A stretch of 64,000 bases of DNA from Pseudoalteromonas espejiana DSM 9414 (GCF_002221525.1 NZ_CP011028.1:2801001-2865000), one strand, 5' to 3'; numbered from the stretch's first letter, positions 28,241-38,115 are shown. The notes: generated by a model from the letters alone, not told the origin. Made by a program: numbers and translations.

Positions 28241-28933
28241 TCACTCGCTTGCTTGTTTAAGCATAATTCCATCTGTGCGATAACTACTATTTAACGCATC
28301 AACCACTGATTGTGGAATAAAACCTTGTGCACTACCTACCACTGCCTTGCTTTGTATGCCCACTATACGCGCATTTACTAATACGCCACCTTGGTGGCTT
28401 ACTAACGTGCCTGCTAATACATAATTAAAGTTTTGATCTTGGTTTAGCTCTAAGTAATCACGGCTAAAAACAAAGTCACCAGCAGGCGTTACACGCATGT
28501 AATCGGTTGTTTTAAAATCGATTACCGGCACACCAAAACTATGTAGTTCGTGCATAAAGCTTTCGGCTATTTGATTTCCGAGTAAGCTGCCATCGCTATA
28601 GTCGTCGTCTAAAAATACAAAACTAGATACAGCAAGTGGTGTTTTGTCGTTTACGTATTGCAGGTTTTCGACCATGTCTTGCATTATACCGCGAACATAA
28701 TGGTTTATATTTTTGCGTTTTGCAGGGGCACTTTTGGTGTAATTGCTTTGTTTGTTTAAATTAGACTGAAATAACGCCTCATTAGACTCTGGTGCTTTTA
28801 CCATACGTTGCTCTGAAACAAGCTGGGCAGCATTGTCTTGTTCAACTGGCTTAGGCTCTGGATTTAGCGAATCTAACATTTGCGAACAGCCAAAGCCTAA
28901 TGGCAAACAGAGGGTAATTAATAAGTTTCTCAT
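28241..28933 (-). CDS. FlgO-like lipoprotein, paralog 2
   Basis: Same family as its neighbours. The start at 28933 (MRNLLITLC) follows CAGGAGC by 6 bases; a longer frame to 28996 would overlap the upstream gene and lacks a signal. Lipobox GFGC is at residues 13-16. The FlgO domain contains DGSLLGNQIAESFMHELHSF, FVFSRDYLEL, FNYVLAGTLVSHQGG and NARIVGIQSKAVVGSAQ. Length 230 residues. It shares GNQIAESF with paralog 3, so these two are the closest pair. Confidence 0.75.
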   Translation of the reverse strand: MRNLLITLCLPLGFGCSQMLDSLNPEPKPVEQDNAAQLVSEQRMVKAPESNEALFQSNLNKQSNYTKSAPAKRKNINHYVRGIMQDMVENLQYVNDKTPLAVSSFVFLDDDYSDGSLLGNQIAESFMHELHSFGVPVIDFKTTDYMRVTPAGDFVFSRDYLELNQDQNFNYVLAGTLVSHQGGVLVNARIVGIQSKAVVGSAQGFIPQSVVDALNSSYRTDGIMLKQASE

Positions 28934-28946
28934 GGTGTGCTCCTGA

Positions 28947-29540
28947 TTAATATTCGCTACGGTACAAAGACCCGTCACGCTGCTGAATTTTTTCATTTCC
29001 CCACATTACATTTATAGGGATTTCTGTACTGCCCGCCGACAGTACTTGCTTGTTTTCAATATTAACTATTCTTGCATTAACTATATAAGCATGCTGCTGG
29101 CGCGTTACTGTGCCAGTGATCACTAAGTCAATATTTTGGCGATTGCGTAATTTACTTAAGTCGCGGCTTAAAATGCTGTCTGCATTTTGCGCTAAAATAA
29201 GGTTATTTCCGAGGCGGTACTCAACGGTATGATAACCAAGCTGAGTAAACTGGGTTAATAAGCTTTCTTGAATTTGCAAGCTTAAGCCCGATGCTTGCCC
29301 TGTTACTAGCTTTGTATCTAATGCATCAGCATAGTAAAAGCTGCTTACACCAATGCGCGCATTTGCATTTAAAGCCCCATTTACTTGGCCAAGTTGCGAG
29401 GTTAAATTAACCACGTACTCGTTAACCGTGTAAGGTGCCATTGCAGCTTTAGGCGCGTCAGTAGGTATGCTCGGCTCCGGGGGCGGTACCAAGTTACAAG
29501 CGGTTAAATTTAACAATATAAAAGGCAGTAAAAGGCGCAT
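28947..29540 (-). CDS. FlgO-like lipoprotein, paralog 1
   Basis: A FlgO-domain lipoprotein with a short signal (lipobox LTAC, Cys15). SD AGAGGA lies 8 bases before the ATG. Domain landmarks: LSLQIQESLLTQFTQLGYHT, ILSRDLSKL, IDLVITGTVTRQQ and NARIVNIENKQVLSAGS. Length 197 residues. It is the most diverged of the three paralogs and sits first in the tandem, 14 bp before paralog 2. Confidence 0.75.
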   Translation of the reverse strand: MRLLLPFILLNLTACNLVPPPEPSIPTDAPKAAMAPYTVNEYVVNLTSQLGQVNGALNANARIGVSSFYYADALDTKLVTGQASGLSLQIQESLLTQFTQLGYHTVEYRLGNNLILAQNADSILSRDLSKLRNRQNIDLVITGTVTRQQHAYIVNARIVNIENKQVLSAGSTEIPINVMWGNEKIQQRDGSLYRSEY

Positions 29541-29592
29541 AGTTGCCGTCCTCTTTTAAACATAATGAGGATAAAGCAATTATTATGCCTAA

Positions 29593-30144
29593 TTAGTATT
29601 TAGGCGTTTTGACGTAGTAAGTAACAAAGCAGTTATTATTAATTTTTAGTAATTTGCATGCTTTGTTTGCTTCTTCTTTTGTTTTAAACGCACCCAACTT
29701 TAATCTATAAAATATATGGTGGTTAACAAGCACTTGCTCGGTGTTAATTTCAAGCTTATTAGAGTCACTACGTTGCTTATACTGAATATCCTTTATAGCG
29801 GCCTCAAACATCGCTTTATTTTTATAGGCCCCTACTTGTACTGAAAATAACGCGTCTATATCAACTGATGACAAGTGGTTCGTTAGCTGAGTTTGCTCTG
29901 GTTCTGGGGGCGTATTAAGTTGCTTTAATTTATTTACGGCGTGCTGTAATTTATTTTCAAGCTTAAGCAACCTTTCTAATTCAGGCTTAGTTTCGTGCCA
30001 TTGCTGCGCTGACTCTTTTAATGCAGCTAAATCCTCTTTATTAATTAGCACAGCCTGTTTTTGGGTTGTTGCTAGTGAATATGCACTGTTGGCAAATGCA
30101 AAGCCCAAAAACAATGTAACTAAAAAATCCTTGTAGTGCAGCAT
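29593..30144 (-). CDS. Exported protein with SPOR-like C-terminus, paralog 2
   Basis: ATG at 30144 gives a clean Sec signal (MLHYKDFLVTLFLGFAFANS); the frame extends 16 codons upstream but without a signal. A coiled-coil stretch LKESAQQWHETKPELERLLK lies at about 40-75 and a C-terminal SPOR-like fold at 100-180 (FSVQVGAYKNKAMFEAAI; FYRLKLGAFKTKEEANKACK). SPOR domains usually bind denuded peptidoglycan. The coiled coil and SPOR-like domain are shared with the next gene upstream, so the two are paralogs. Confidence 0.7.
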   Translation of the reverse strand: MLHYKDFLVTLFLGFAFANSAYSLATTQKQAVLINKEDLAALKESAQQWHETKPELERLLKLENKLQHAVNKLKQLNTPPEPEQTQLTNHLSSVDIDALFSVQVGAYKNKAMFEAAIKDIQYKQRSDSNKLEINTEQVLVNHHIFYRLKLGAFKTKEEANKACKLLKINNNCFVTYYVKTPKY

Positions 30145-30240
30145 AAGTATGTTGTTAATTTGGGTAAGTGTGGGCGCTATTTTAACAGCCAATCAACGCT
30201 TAGCAAGTAACGTATTACTAGGCCTATCGTTCTGTTAGCT

Positions 30241-30933
30241 TTAAAGTTTAATAGGCTTATCGGTATAGTTACTTACTATGCAATCGAGCTTGTACATTTT
30301 AAACACTTCGCAATCAGCTTTGGCATTTTTAAGGTTTTGGTATGAGCCAAGCTTTAAACGGTAAAACGTTTTATCATTCACCTTTGCAGTTTCTACATTA
30401 GTTAAAATTTTGTCTCTAAATAATGGCGCTGCTTTGGTGTTTAACTCTTTCCATGCTTTAGCAACACCTTGCTGCGAGTCTACAGACGCAACTTGCAGTG
30501 CAAACACATGCTTTGGTGTATTTAGTTTTACTGATTGTTTATTTGTAGCAGTATATTTTTTATAAGACGAATGTCGACGAGGCTTATTAACTGGCGTTTT
30601 CGAAGATGTACGTGAGTAACGGTTACTGTAACCCTGGTTAGACTGCGCTATAGCTTTGCTATTAATTATATCGATATGATTTACAAGATAAGTAATTTCT
30701 TTTTCGAGTTTTAGAATGCGTTCTATTCCGGCGCGTGCTTGTTGCCACTGCATTGCGGCGTCTTTTAATTGGGCAAGCTCTAATGCTGTAATCGACACGT
30801 AATCAGGCGAAGTGTTGGGTGTTTCATTATCAATAGCAGGTTTAACACTAGGCGTAATAGAGCACGCCGTGCCAAACGTAAGCGTAAAAAGGCATACAAA
30901 AAAGTGTTTATAGTATTTTTTTAATTTAAGCAT
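30241..30933 (-). CDS. SPOR-like lipoprotein, paralog 1
   Basis: A lipoprotein with lipobox GTAC (Cys24). The coiled-coil motif LKDAAMQWQQARAGIERILK lies at about 52-90, followed by a basic Ser/Thr/Lys linker and a C-terminal SPOR-like domain (FALQVASVDSQQGVAKAWKE; FYRLKLGSYQNLKNAKADCE). Length 230 residues. It is probably the first gene of a five-gene run with the exported SPOR protein and three FlgO-like lipoproteins, on one strand with small gaps. The 290-bp leader upstream contains stacked hairpins (31023-31077). Confidence 0.7.
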   Translation of the reverse strand: MLKLKKYYKHFFVCLFTLTFGTACSITPSVKPAIDNETPNTSPDYVSITALELAQLKDAAMQWQQARAGIERILKLEKEITYLVNHIDIINSKAIAQSNQGYSNRYSRTSSKTPVNKPRRHSSYKKYTATNKQSVKLNTPKHVFALQVASVDSQQGVAKAWKELNTKAAPLFRDKILTNVETAKVNDKTFYRLKLGSYQNLKNAKADCEVFKMYKLDCIVSNYTDKPIKL

Positions 30934-31226
30934 GTACCCGTTATCCTGAAAGCAGTGCTTTGCACTTACATTTCAGTTAAACATTCTCACAAGAAAGCGT
31001 TTAACTTTGCAATTTAAACCATGAGCAATTGCTTGCTCCTGCACGCTTCTTTACCTTCTATGGGTAAATTCAACGTGACCCTTCCATGAGTTTGACCTTT
31101 AATACAAATTTAATGCCAATTAACATAAACTTTACAACACAAATTACGTTATCTCTACTTATAACGCAAATCTTATTATTTATGTAATAAATTAGTTTAT
31201 GCATTAATTAATAAATTACCACAAAA
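30934..31226. promoter_or_regulatory. Long leader of the SPOR/FlgO run with stacked hairpins
   Basis: Read on the minus strand, this gap holds a two-tier hairpin (outer CACG/CGTG at 31074-31077 and 31042-31045; inner TTTACC/GGTAAA at 31063-31068 and 31050-31055). A second hairpin GAGCAA/TTGCTC (31033-31038 with 31023-31028) follows. I recognise no known riboswitch class. The leader must also contain the promoter. Confidence 0.45.
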
Positions 31227-31250
31227 AAAGGCGCCAATTTAGGCGCCTTT
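31227..31250 (-). terminator. galU terminator
   Basis: A 9-bp stem AAAGGCGCC/GGCGCCTTT followed on the minus strand by a run of Ts, 21 bp after the galU stop. Confidence 0.88.
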
Positions 31251-31270
31251 ATACTTTAATTTAATAAATC

Positions 31271-32149
31271 TTAAATTAACGATTTAATAAACGTTTTTAA
31301 TTCACCTGCAAACTCTTCACGGCGCAGAGCAAATTCAATCGTTGCTTTTAAGTAACCTATTTTACTACCACAATCATGGCTGCGTCCTTTCATGGCGTAA
31401 GCGTCAACTTTTTCTTGCTGCATTAACATTGCAATTGCATCTGTAAGTTGAATTTCGTTGCCAGCGCCTTGTGGTGTTTTTGCAAGTAAAGGCCAAATAT
31501 TTTCGCTTAATACATAACGCCCTACTACCGATAGATTTGAAGGTGCTTCATCTACTGGTGGCTTTTCTACCATGTTAATAATAGGCGAGCTTTCACCTTG
31601 GTGAAGCTCAACGTCGCCTAAATCAACTACACCAAACTTGTCTACTTCGTCCATTGGTACTGGCTCAACCATGATTTGGCTATGCTTAGTTTCTTCAAAG
31701 CGAGCAATCATCTCTGCTAGATTATCTTTTTTGAGGTCGCTTTCTACGTCGTCAACGATTACGTCTGGCAAAATAACTACAAACGGTTCGTTGCCAATAA
31801 TTGGCGCAGCACAGTTAATTGCATGGCCTAAGCCTTTAGCTTCGCCTTGGCGTACGTGAATAATGGTTACGTCTTTAGGGCAAATTGCCTGCACTTCGGC
31901 AAGTAATTGCCGCTTTACGCGTTTTTCTAGTGTGGCTTCTAATTCAAAGCTGGTATCAAAGTGGTTTTCGATAGAATTTTTACTTGAGTGCGTTACAAGT
32001 ACAATTTCTTTAACACCTGCTGCCACGGCTTCATTAACTACGTATTGAATAAGTGGGCGGTCTACCACAGGGAGCATTTCTTTAGGAATTGCTTTTGTGG
32101 CAGGTAACATACGCGTACCTAGGCCTGCTACTGGGATCACTGCTTTCAT
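31271..32149 (-). CDS. galU: UTP-glucose-1-phosphate uridylyltransferase
   Basis: Makes UDP-glucose from UTP and glucose-1-phosphate for polysaccharide and envelope synthesis. Start 32149 follows AAGGAGAAC; an in-frame ATG at 32224 would run into thyA and lacks a site. The nucleotidyltransferase signature [19 protein letters not shown] begins at residue 10, with [22 protein letters not shown] and MVEKPP further on. Length 292 residues. It is last in the run rppH-ptsP-TSUP-lgt-thyA-galU and is followed by its own terminator. Confidence 0.95.
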   Translation of the reverse strand: MKAVIPVAGLGTRMLPATKAIPKEMLPVVDRPLIQYVVNEAVAAGVKEIVLVTHSSKNSIENHFDTSFELEATLEKRVKRQLLAEVQAICPKDVTIIHVRQGEAKGLGHAINCAAPIIGNEPFVVILPDVIVDDVESDLKKDNLAEMIARFEETKHSQIMVEPVPMDEVDKFGVVDLGDVELHQGESSPIINMVEKPPVDEAPSNLSVVGRYVLSENIWPLLAKTPQGAGNEIQLTDAIAMLMQQEKVDAYAMKGRSHDCGSKIGYLKATIEFALRREEFAGELKTFIKSLI

Positions 32150-32168
32150 ATTGTTCTCCTTAATCTTT

Positions 32169-33020
32169 TTATACTGAAAACGGGTATTGAATTGGTTCGT
32201 GGCATTGATAGCCTGTAACCTCAAAATCGTCTCGTGTAACCCATGTTTCGATGTCTTCTAGCGATTTAATATTTGGGTTTATTTTTAATTGTGGTGATGC
32301 AAATGGCTCGCGCTTTAATTGTACATCACGCATTAGCTCAAATTGATTTTCATAAACATGAGCATTCGCTATTTTGTGATAAGCTTTACCAGGCTTATGG
32401 CCAGTAATTTGAGCCACTAATGCAAGTAATACAAAGCATTGAATTTGGTTAAAATTAAGGCCAAGTGGCACATCACAGCTGCGTTGATACGATGTTAAAT
32501 GCAATGTATCACCTAGCAGCGAAAACGTGTGTGTATGCATACATGGACGCAAACAGCCAAGTTCAAATTCACCCGGATTATAAAAGGTAATTATTTCACC
32601 TCTGTCATCAATACCATTTTTTAAGTTATTAATGACTTTAGCAAGCTGATCGAGCGTTGAGCCATCAGGTCGTTGCCAACCGCGTCCTTGTACGCCATAT
32701 ACGCGACCCATGTCGTCATCGCCTTTGCGATTAGGGTTATTGAGCCATGCGGTATTATCGTTGGCGTTTGCATCCCATGTTTTACACCCAATATCACGAA
32801 ACTGTGCAGCGCTATCATAACCACGTAAGTAACCTAGTAGCTCTGCTATAGCAGCTTTGTAGTAACTTTTACGCGTAGTGATCATCGGAAACTGATTATT
32901 AGCAACGTCATATTCTAAATCAGCATTAATAACCGTTAAACAGCGTGTACCTGTACGCTTATTTTCTACCCATACACCCTCGTCAACAATGCGCTGACAT
33001 AATTCTAAATATTGTTTCAT
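32169..33020 (-). CDS. thyA: Thymidylate synthase
   Basis: Methylates dUMP to dTMP with methylene-tetrahydrofolate. The catalytic Cys is in [10 protein letters not shown], followed by the phosphate-binding segment [17 protein letters not shown] and, later, [10 protein letters not shown]. At 283 residues it is somewhat longer than E. coli ThyA (264), with an extra stretch before the conserved [10 protein letters not shown]. It lies 12 bp after lgt, the same order as lgt-thyA in E. coli. Confidence 0.95.
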   Translation of the reverse strand: MKQYLELCQRIVDEGVWVENKRTGTRCLTVINADLEYDVANNQFPMITTRKSYYKAAIAELLGYLRGYDSAAQFRDIGCKTWDANANDNTAWLNNPNRKGDDDMGRVYGVQGRGWQRPDGSTLDQLAKVINNLKNGIDDRGEIITFYNPGEFELGCLRPCMHTHTFSLLGDTLHLTSYQRSCDVPLGLNFNQIQCFVLLALVAQITGHKPGKAYHKIANAHVYENQFELMRDVQLKREPFASPQLKINPNIKSLEDIETWVTRDDFEVTGYQCHEPIQYPFSV

Positions 33021-33032
33021 GTTATGTTCTTA

Positions 33033-33836
33033 CTAAGCCTTTGCTGCAGTTACAGGTTGTGGTTTTTTATACGCCCAAATTAGTAGCCCTAAGCCACCAA
33101 TGATCATAGGTAGCGAGAGTATTTGCCCCATCGATATAAAGTCAGCAAACAGTCCAAGCTGCGCATCAGGTTGGCGGAAGTATTCAATACAAAATCTAAA
33201 CACACCGTAACCGAGTAAAAACACACCGGCTACACTGCCTGCTGGGCGTGGCTTTTTAATAAACCATAATAAGATTAAAAATAGCACTAAACCTTCAAAA
33301 AAGGCCTCGTATAATTGCGAAGGATGGCGTGCAAGAGGACCACCGGTAGGAAACACCATTGCCCATGGCACATCGCTTACGCGACCCCATAGCTCACCGT
33401 TTATAAAGTTACCTATACGCCCTGCTAATAAGCCTACAGGAACAAGCGGCACTACAAAGTCGCCCACTGCAAATAATGATTTTTTACGTGTTTTAGCAAA
33501 TAGTATAATAGCGGTTATTACACCTAACGTACCACCGTGGAAAGACATACCCCCTTGGTCAATTCTAAATAAATAAAGCGGGTTTTCTAAAAAATAACTA
33601 AATTGATAAAACAATACATAGCCAATACGCCCGCCCAGAATTACCCCTAGCATTCCGTAAAAAAGTAAGTCGCTTACTTGCTCTTTAGTCCAGCCAGAGT
33701 TGGGTTTTTCGGCTTGGCGATTGGCAAACCACATCGCAAACGCAAACCCAATTAAATACATTAAACCGTACCAACGTACGCTTAGCGGTCCAACAGAAAA
33801 AATAATTGGATCAATTTGAGGAAACTCAAGTGCCAT
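33033..33836 (-). CDS. lgt: Prolipoprotein diacylglyceryl transferase
   Basis: An inner-membrane enzyme that adds diacylglycerol to the lipobox Cys of prolipoproteins, including the FlgP/FlgO/SPOR lipoproteins in this window. About seven membrane helices. The Lgt signature [14 protein letters not shown] is near residue 140, with SFHGGTLG before it and [12 protein letters not shown] after it. Length 267 residues. AAAGG lies 9 bases before the ATG. Confidence 0.96.
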   Translation of the reverse strand: MALEFPQIDPIIFSVGPLSVRWYGLMYLIGFAFAMWFANRQAEKPNSGWTKEQVSDLLFYGMLGVILGGRIGYVLFYQFSYFLENPLYLFRIDQGGMSFHGGTLGVITAIILFAKTRKKSLFAVGDFVVPLVPVGLLAGRIGNFINGELWGRVSDVPWAMVFPTGGPLARHPSQLYEAFFEGLVLFLILLWFIKKPRPAGSVAGVFLLGYGVFRFCIEYFRQPDAQLGLFADFISMGQILSLPMIIGGLGLLIWAYKKPQPVTAAKA

Positions 33837-33848
33837 AAAAATAAACCT

Positions 33849-34658
33849 TTAGCTAAAAACCATTTTAAGTGCGATGAGCACAAGCAACACCGCGAAAATT
33901 TTCTTTATTATATTAACAGGTAAATAGTGAGTTGCTTTGGCCCCTAAAGGCGCCACAAACCACGATGTTACTACAATACCAAATAATGCGGGTAAATATA
34001 CAAACCCGGCAAATCCGTGGGCTAAATCGGTTACACGCCAACCTGCGCTTATATAACCAATAGAACCAAATAACGCGATAACAATGCCGCATGCTGATGC
34101 GCACCCTATCGCCTTTTTAATATCAACCGAGAAGTAGTTAAGCATAGGCACAATGAGTGCACCGCCGCCAATACCAATTAAACCCGAAAGTGCGCCCATC
34201 AGCGCCGAAATACCACCTAATATAGGCCCTTTAGGTAAAGGGTGGTCAACAATAGGCTTGTTACGTGTAGAGAGCACCATTCTGCCCGCAATAAAAACCA
34301 CACTAATAGCAAATACGCTACGCAGTACTTGTTCTGGAATGAGGCTTGCTGCAAAGCCACTTATTAATGCGCCTAAGCCTACGCCCGTCATAACCCAAGG
34401 GGCTATTTGCCAAGGCACGTTATCATTTTTATGATGAGCCAATGCTGAAGACGTCGAAGTAAATAAAATAGAGGCAAGTGAGGTCGCAATTGAAACAACT
34501 AAAACGTGGGAAGCTGAGGTAACATCAAACACCAATAATAAGCTAGTTAAAACAGGGACTATAATTAATCCTCCGCCGATTCCTAATAAACCAGCTAAAA
34601 AGCCAACAATACAGCCAAGTAGCGCACAACTAGCCACCAGCAAACCTAAGTCATACAT
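33849..34658 (-). CDS. TSUP-family (TauE/SafE) membrane permease
   Basis: An inner-membrane transporter of the sulfite-exporter TauE/SafE family. It has about eight hydrophobic helices in two similar halves, each opening with a Gly-rich motif (GLLGIGGGLIIVPVL near residue 22; GLIGIGGGALIVPML near 165). Length 269 residues. It lies between ptsP and lgt on the same strand, 12 bp before lgt. The substrate cannot be inferred. Confidence 0.88.
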   Translation of the reverse strand: MYDLGLLVASCALLGCIVGFLAGLLGIGGGLIIVPVLTSLLLVFDVTSASHVLVVSIATSLASILFTSTSSALAHHKNDNVPWQIAPWVMTGVGLGALISGFAASLIPEQVLRSVFAISVVFIAGRMVLSTRNKPIVDHPLPKGPILGGISALMGALSGLIGIGGGALIVPMLNYFSVDIKKAIGCASACGIVIALFGSIGYISAGWRVTDLAHGFAGFVYLPALFGIVVTSWFVAPLGAKATHYLPVNIIKKIFAVLLVLIALKMVFS

Positions 34659-34729
34659 AGTGTTCTCAAATACCTTTTCGTGCGTCTATATTAAAGGATT
34701 ATAAAGCGAATAGCATCTTTGCAACATGA

Positions 34730-36994
34730 TTATTTAGGTGTATAAAACAAATCGCCTAATTGGTGTTCAATCATAAAGTTGCGCGTTAAACGCAGTACTT
34801 GCTTTGCATTAGATTGCACTAAACACTCTGCGAGTAATTGCTGCATATCGTTAATATTTAAACGCCTTAAAATCCATTTAACTTTGGTTAAAGACGATAA
34901 GTTCATACTTAGGTGCCTGTAACCCATAGCTATAAGTAAAATAGCCCCTTCGGGCTCACCGCCAAGCTCACCACATAAACTAAAAGGTAAGCTGTGTTTG
35001 CTACATTCATTAGCCACTTTATTTAATACTCTTAAAACACCCGGGTGATAAGGGTTAAACAACTGGGCCACGCGGGCATTTGCACGATCGACCGCTAATA
35101 AATATTGCGTTAAATCGTTACTCCCTACAGAGCAAAAGTCGACCTTTTTAGCCCACTCATCAAGCATAAATATACTTGATGGCACCTCAAGCATTATTCC
35201 TACCTCGGGGCGTTCTAACTTTTGATTTGGGCACTTTTCGCTTAATTCAAAATAAGCCTGTTCAAACAAAGCGAGCGCTTCGTCTACTTCTTCTGTGCCG
35301 CTTATCATTGGCAGCATAATTTTTAAATTACCCAAGCCCATGTTGGCTTTTAACATGGCTTTGAGCTGATCTAAAAACAGCTCTGGGTGATCAAGGCTTA
35401 TACGTATGCCCCGCCAGCCTAAAAAGGGGTTTTCTTCGGTAATATTAAAATAATCTAAAACTTTATCGCCACCAATGTCGAGCGTACGCATAACAACCGG
35501 TGCTGGGTGGTAGCTTTTAAGAACTTCTCGGTACCAGTTTTCTTGCTCCGTTTGTGATGGAAACTGCCCCTTTTGCATAAACCACGCTTCGGTACGATAT
35601 AGCCCAACACCATCGCAAATATGCGCACTACTTTGTTCGGTATTAAGTTCAAGCCCCGCATTTAACATTAAGTTTATTTGCTCACCATCTAAAGTAACTG
35701 ACTGCGCGCTTTGCTCAGCTAAAAAGCGGTTATTTAAAAGGTTATCTTGATGCTTTAATTGTGCGTATTCATCGAGCAGCACTTGTGAAGGAGAAATATA
35801 CAAACGCCCTGCAAATGCATCTAATATCATAGGTTTACCATCAAACTGTAATAATGGTAAATCTTCAATCCCCCAAATTGCAGGAATACCCATAGCACGG
35901 GTTAATATAGAGGCATGGCTATTGGCTGAGCCATTTACACTCACTACTCCGGCTAAATGGCCATTTGGCACTTCAGCAAGCATAGCGGGTGTTAACGTGT
36001 TGGCAATCAAAATGGTATTAGGTGGGTAATCTTTTACAGCATGCTCAGTATTAACAAGGTGATGTAATACCCTTAACCCAATGTCTTTTACATCAACGGC
36101 TCGCTCTTTAATATAAGGGTCTTGCATTGCGTTAAATTGAGAAATTAAACGCTCAATAACTATTTTTAAAGAGCTTTTAGCGCACCAACCTTCTTGTAAC
36201 TGCACCTCAACATTTTGGCCCAAACTTTTAGCATCGAGTAATTGCTGATACACATCAAAAACAGCCAGCGCCTCTCGAGGGATCGAGTCACTTAGCGTCA
36301 TAGACAGTGTATTAAATTCTTTGCGCGTCGCAGCTACAGCTTGAGTAAAAAGCCTTCGCTGCTCTGTACTATCGGCATCTTTTTTAAGCTCTATTGATTT
36401 AAAGTCAAGCTTTGGTAATACAACAAAGGCTTGGCCAATGCCAATACCAGGCGCACTTGATACCCCTTTTAATACAGAGGTTTGATGTGATGATTCATCT
36501 TGTCGTAGTAATTCTTTAATTTCTGCGTGAGCAAGTTGCGATGCAAGCTGTGCAGAGAGCGTTATTAAAAAAGACTCTTCGTCTTGGCTAAAAACACGGG
36601 CCATTTTTTGTTGCACAACAATAACGCCCAATACCTTTTTTTGATGTACCACTGGCACAGATAAAAAAGCATTGTAGCCTTCTTCGTTTACTTCGGGGGA
36701 GAGCTTAAAACGCGGGTGAGACTTAGCAAAAGCAATATTAATGGGCTCTTCTCGCTGCGCCACTAAGCCAACTAAACCTTCGGTAAAGCCAATTCTAAAC
36801 TTACCTACCGCATCGGGGTTTAGCCCTTCGGTTGCCATAAGTACAAAATTGTCTTGGCTGTAATCTGCAAAATAAATAGAGCAGCACTGGGTTTTCATGG
36901 CGTCTTTCACCATTTTCACAAAGCACACTAAGGCACTGTCTAAATTCGCTTGTTGCGAAACAGACTCAGCAATAGTTCTGAGTGTAGCCAGCAT
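34730..36994 (-). CDS. ptsP: Phosphoenolpyruvate-protein phosphotransferase, nitrogen PTS enzyme I
   Basis: Transfers phosphate from PEP to the nitrogen-related PTS phosphocarrier. The N-terminal GAF domain covers residues 1-160 (CSIYFADYSQDNFVLMATEG). The enzyme I phospho-His domain follows, with active-site His in SANSHASILTRAMGIPA near residue 360. The PEP-binding barrel has FLGWRGIRISL, MLEVPSS, VDFCSVGSNDLTQYLLAVDR and LCGELGGEP. Length 754 residues. It follows rppH as in E. coli. Confidence 0.95.
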   Translation of the reverse strand: MLATLRTIAESVSQQANLDSALVCFVKMVKDAMKTQCCSIYFADYSQDNFVLMATEGLNPDAVGKFRIGFTEGLVGLVAQREEPINIAFAKSHPRFKLSPEVNEEGYNAFLSVPVVHQKKVLGVIVVQQKMARVFSQDEESFLITLSAQLASQLAHAEIKELLRQDESSHQTSVLKGVSSAPGIGIGQAFVVLPKLDFKSIELKKDADSTEQRRLFTQAVAATRKEFNTLSMTLSDSIPREALAVFDVYQQLLDAKSLGQNVEVQLQEGWCAKSSLKIVIERLISQFNAMQDPYIKERAVDVKDIGLRVLHHLVNTEHAVKDYPPNTILIANTLTPAMLAEVPNGHLAGVVSVNGSANSHASILTRAMGIPAIWGIEDLPLLQFDGKPMILDAFAGRLYISPSQVLLDEYAQLKHQDNLLNNRFLAEQSAQSVTLDGEQINLMLNAGLELNTEQSSAHICDGVGLYRTEAWFMQKGQFPSQTEQENWYREVLKSYHPAPVVMRTLDIGGDKVLDYFNITEENPFLGWRGIRISLDHPELFLDQLKAMLKANMGLGNLKIMLPMISGTEEVDEALALFEQAYFELSEKCPNQKLERPEVGIMLEVPSSIFMLDEWAKKVDFCSVGSNDLTQYLLAVDRANARVAQLFNPYHPGVLRVLNKVANECSKHSLPFSLCGELGGEPEGAILLIAMGYRHLSMNLSSLTKVKWILRRLNINDMQQLLAECLVQSNAKQVLRLTRNFMIEHQLGDLFYTPK

Positions 36995-37023
36995 TATCTG
37001 CTCCTTATTTTATAATTATGTTG

Positions 37024-37542
37024 CTACCTTTTATGTCGCCACTGATCTTTATGATGTTCTCTTTTATTAAAGGGCATTGCATAAGGTGCAAACTCTTTCA
37101 TAACACGTCTGTATACATCGCGTTTAAACGATACAACCTGTCTAACTGGGTACCAGTAACTCACCCAGCGCCAATCATCAAATTCAGGATGATGGGTTTT
37201 TAATAAGTTTACATCTTCGTCTTTACAGCGCAGCTTTAATAAAAACCATTTTTGTTTTTGCCCAATGCACACCGGACTAGAGTCGCGGCGAATTAAGCGT
37301 TTGGGTAATTTATAGCGTAACCAATGTTTTGAGCTTGCGACTATTTCTACATCTTCTGGTCGCAAACCTACTTCTTCGTGTAATTCACGGTACATGGTTT
37401 GTTCTGGTGTTTCACCATCATCAACACCGCCTTGGGGAAATTGCCAAGAATGCTGACCATAACGTCTAGCCCAAAAAACCTGTCCCTGATTATTGCAAAT
37501 TACAATTCCGACATTGGCACGAAAACCTTCGGCATCAATCAC
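37024..37542 (-). CDS. rppH: RNA pyrophosphohydrolase
   Basis: A Nudix hydrolase that removes pyrophosphate from 5'-triphosphate mRNA and so starts decay. GTG start at 37542 with GAGG 8 bases upstream; the N-terminus [15 protein letters not shown] is the expected one. The Nudix box [20 protein letters not shown] is at about residues 39-58. Length 172 residues. Confidence 0.95.
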   Translation of the reverse strand: MIDAEGFRANVGIVICNNQGQVFWARRYGQHSWQFPQGGVDDGETPEQTMYRELHEEVGLRPEDVEIVASSKHWLRYKLPKRLIRRDSSPVCIGQKQKWFLLKLRCKDEDVNLLKTHHPEFDDWRWVSYWYPVRQVVSFKRDVYRRVMKEFAPYAMPFNKREHHKDQWRHKR

Positions 37543-38115
37543 CTTAGTGCCTCATTTGTAAGTCGATTTTTAATGATTGTTCCACATTAGCTGCAATTCG
37601 GCAAACACTATTATCCCCAACTAGGGGCAAGTTTAATATTTATACTGTGCATAACTACTTAATATCAACACGTTAAATTAATGCTTTTGAACTTAAGGTA
37701 TAAAATAACCCATAATTTACGCAACTTTTAATAAAAAAAGCAAAGCTATGTCTTGATTATTATGTTTAGTGCCATTTACTCACAGCTTGTGTATAACTTT
37801 TAGTAAACAAGGCTATTTTGCAAACAAGTCCACAATAGCAGATCTAAAACTTCGCTTTCTCCACAGATTCTGTGGATAAACATGTTTATATAGTTGTATT
37901 TATCCCAAATAGTATTTGTTAACTTAATTATAGCTGAACACTAAATTCAAAAATATCAATGCGAGTCAGTCACTTACGCCTTATTCGCTGCTTTTTCAGT
38001 TGTGTAAAATTGCACCGCACACACCAAGTACAAAAAACAACCAAAAGCAAAGATATCCACGTTCGTGCGATTTTGCTATCATGGCATTGTTAATAATTCA
38101 AGGTAAATCAGTAGC
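37543..38115. other. 573-bp rppH-mutH gap, DARS2-like DnaA-box cluster
   Basis: Non-coding and AT-rich. Three matches to TGTGNATAA, the reverse of the DnaA box TTATNCACA, lie in the same orientation: 37646-37654 (N=C), 37788-37796 (N=T) and 37871-37879 (N=G, the canonical box). A one-mismatch box TTCTCCACA at 37857-37865 faces the last one head-to-head, five bases apart. An exact IHF consensus (WATCAANNNNTTR) is at 37663-37675. E. coli carries its DnaA-reactivating site DARS2 near mutH, with DnaA boxes and IHF, so this is probably the equivalent. The gap also holds the divergent rppH and mutH promoters. Confidence 0.65.

Noticed and set aside
30934..31226. c-di-GMP (GEMM) riboswitch before the SPOR/FlgO run
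   Set aside because: The hairpins do not carry the conserved GEMM-I core or tetraloop receptor pattern, so it is reported only as an unclassified leader.
32150..32224. Longer galU start overlapping thyA
   Set aside because: The extension lacks family similarity and a ribosome site. AAGGAGAAC directly precedes the ATG at 32149.
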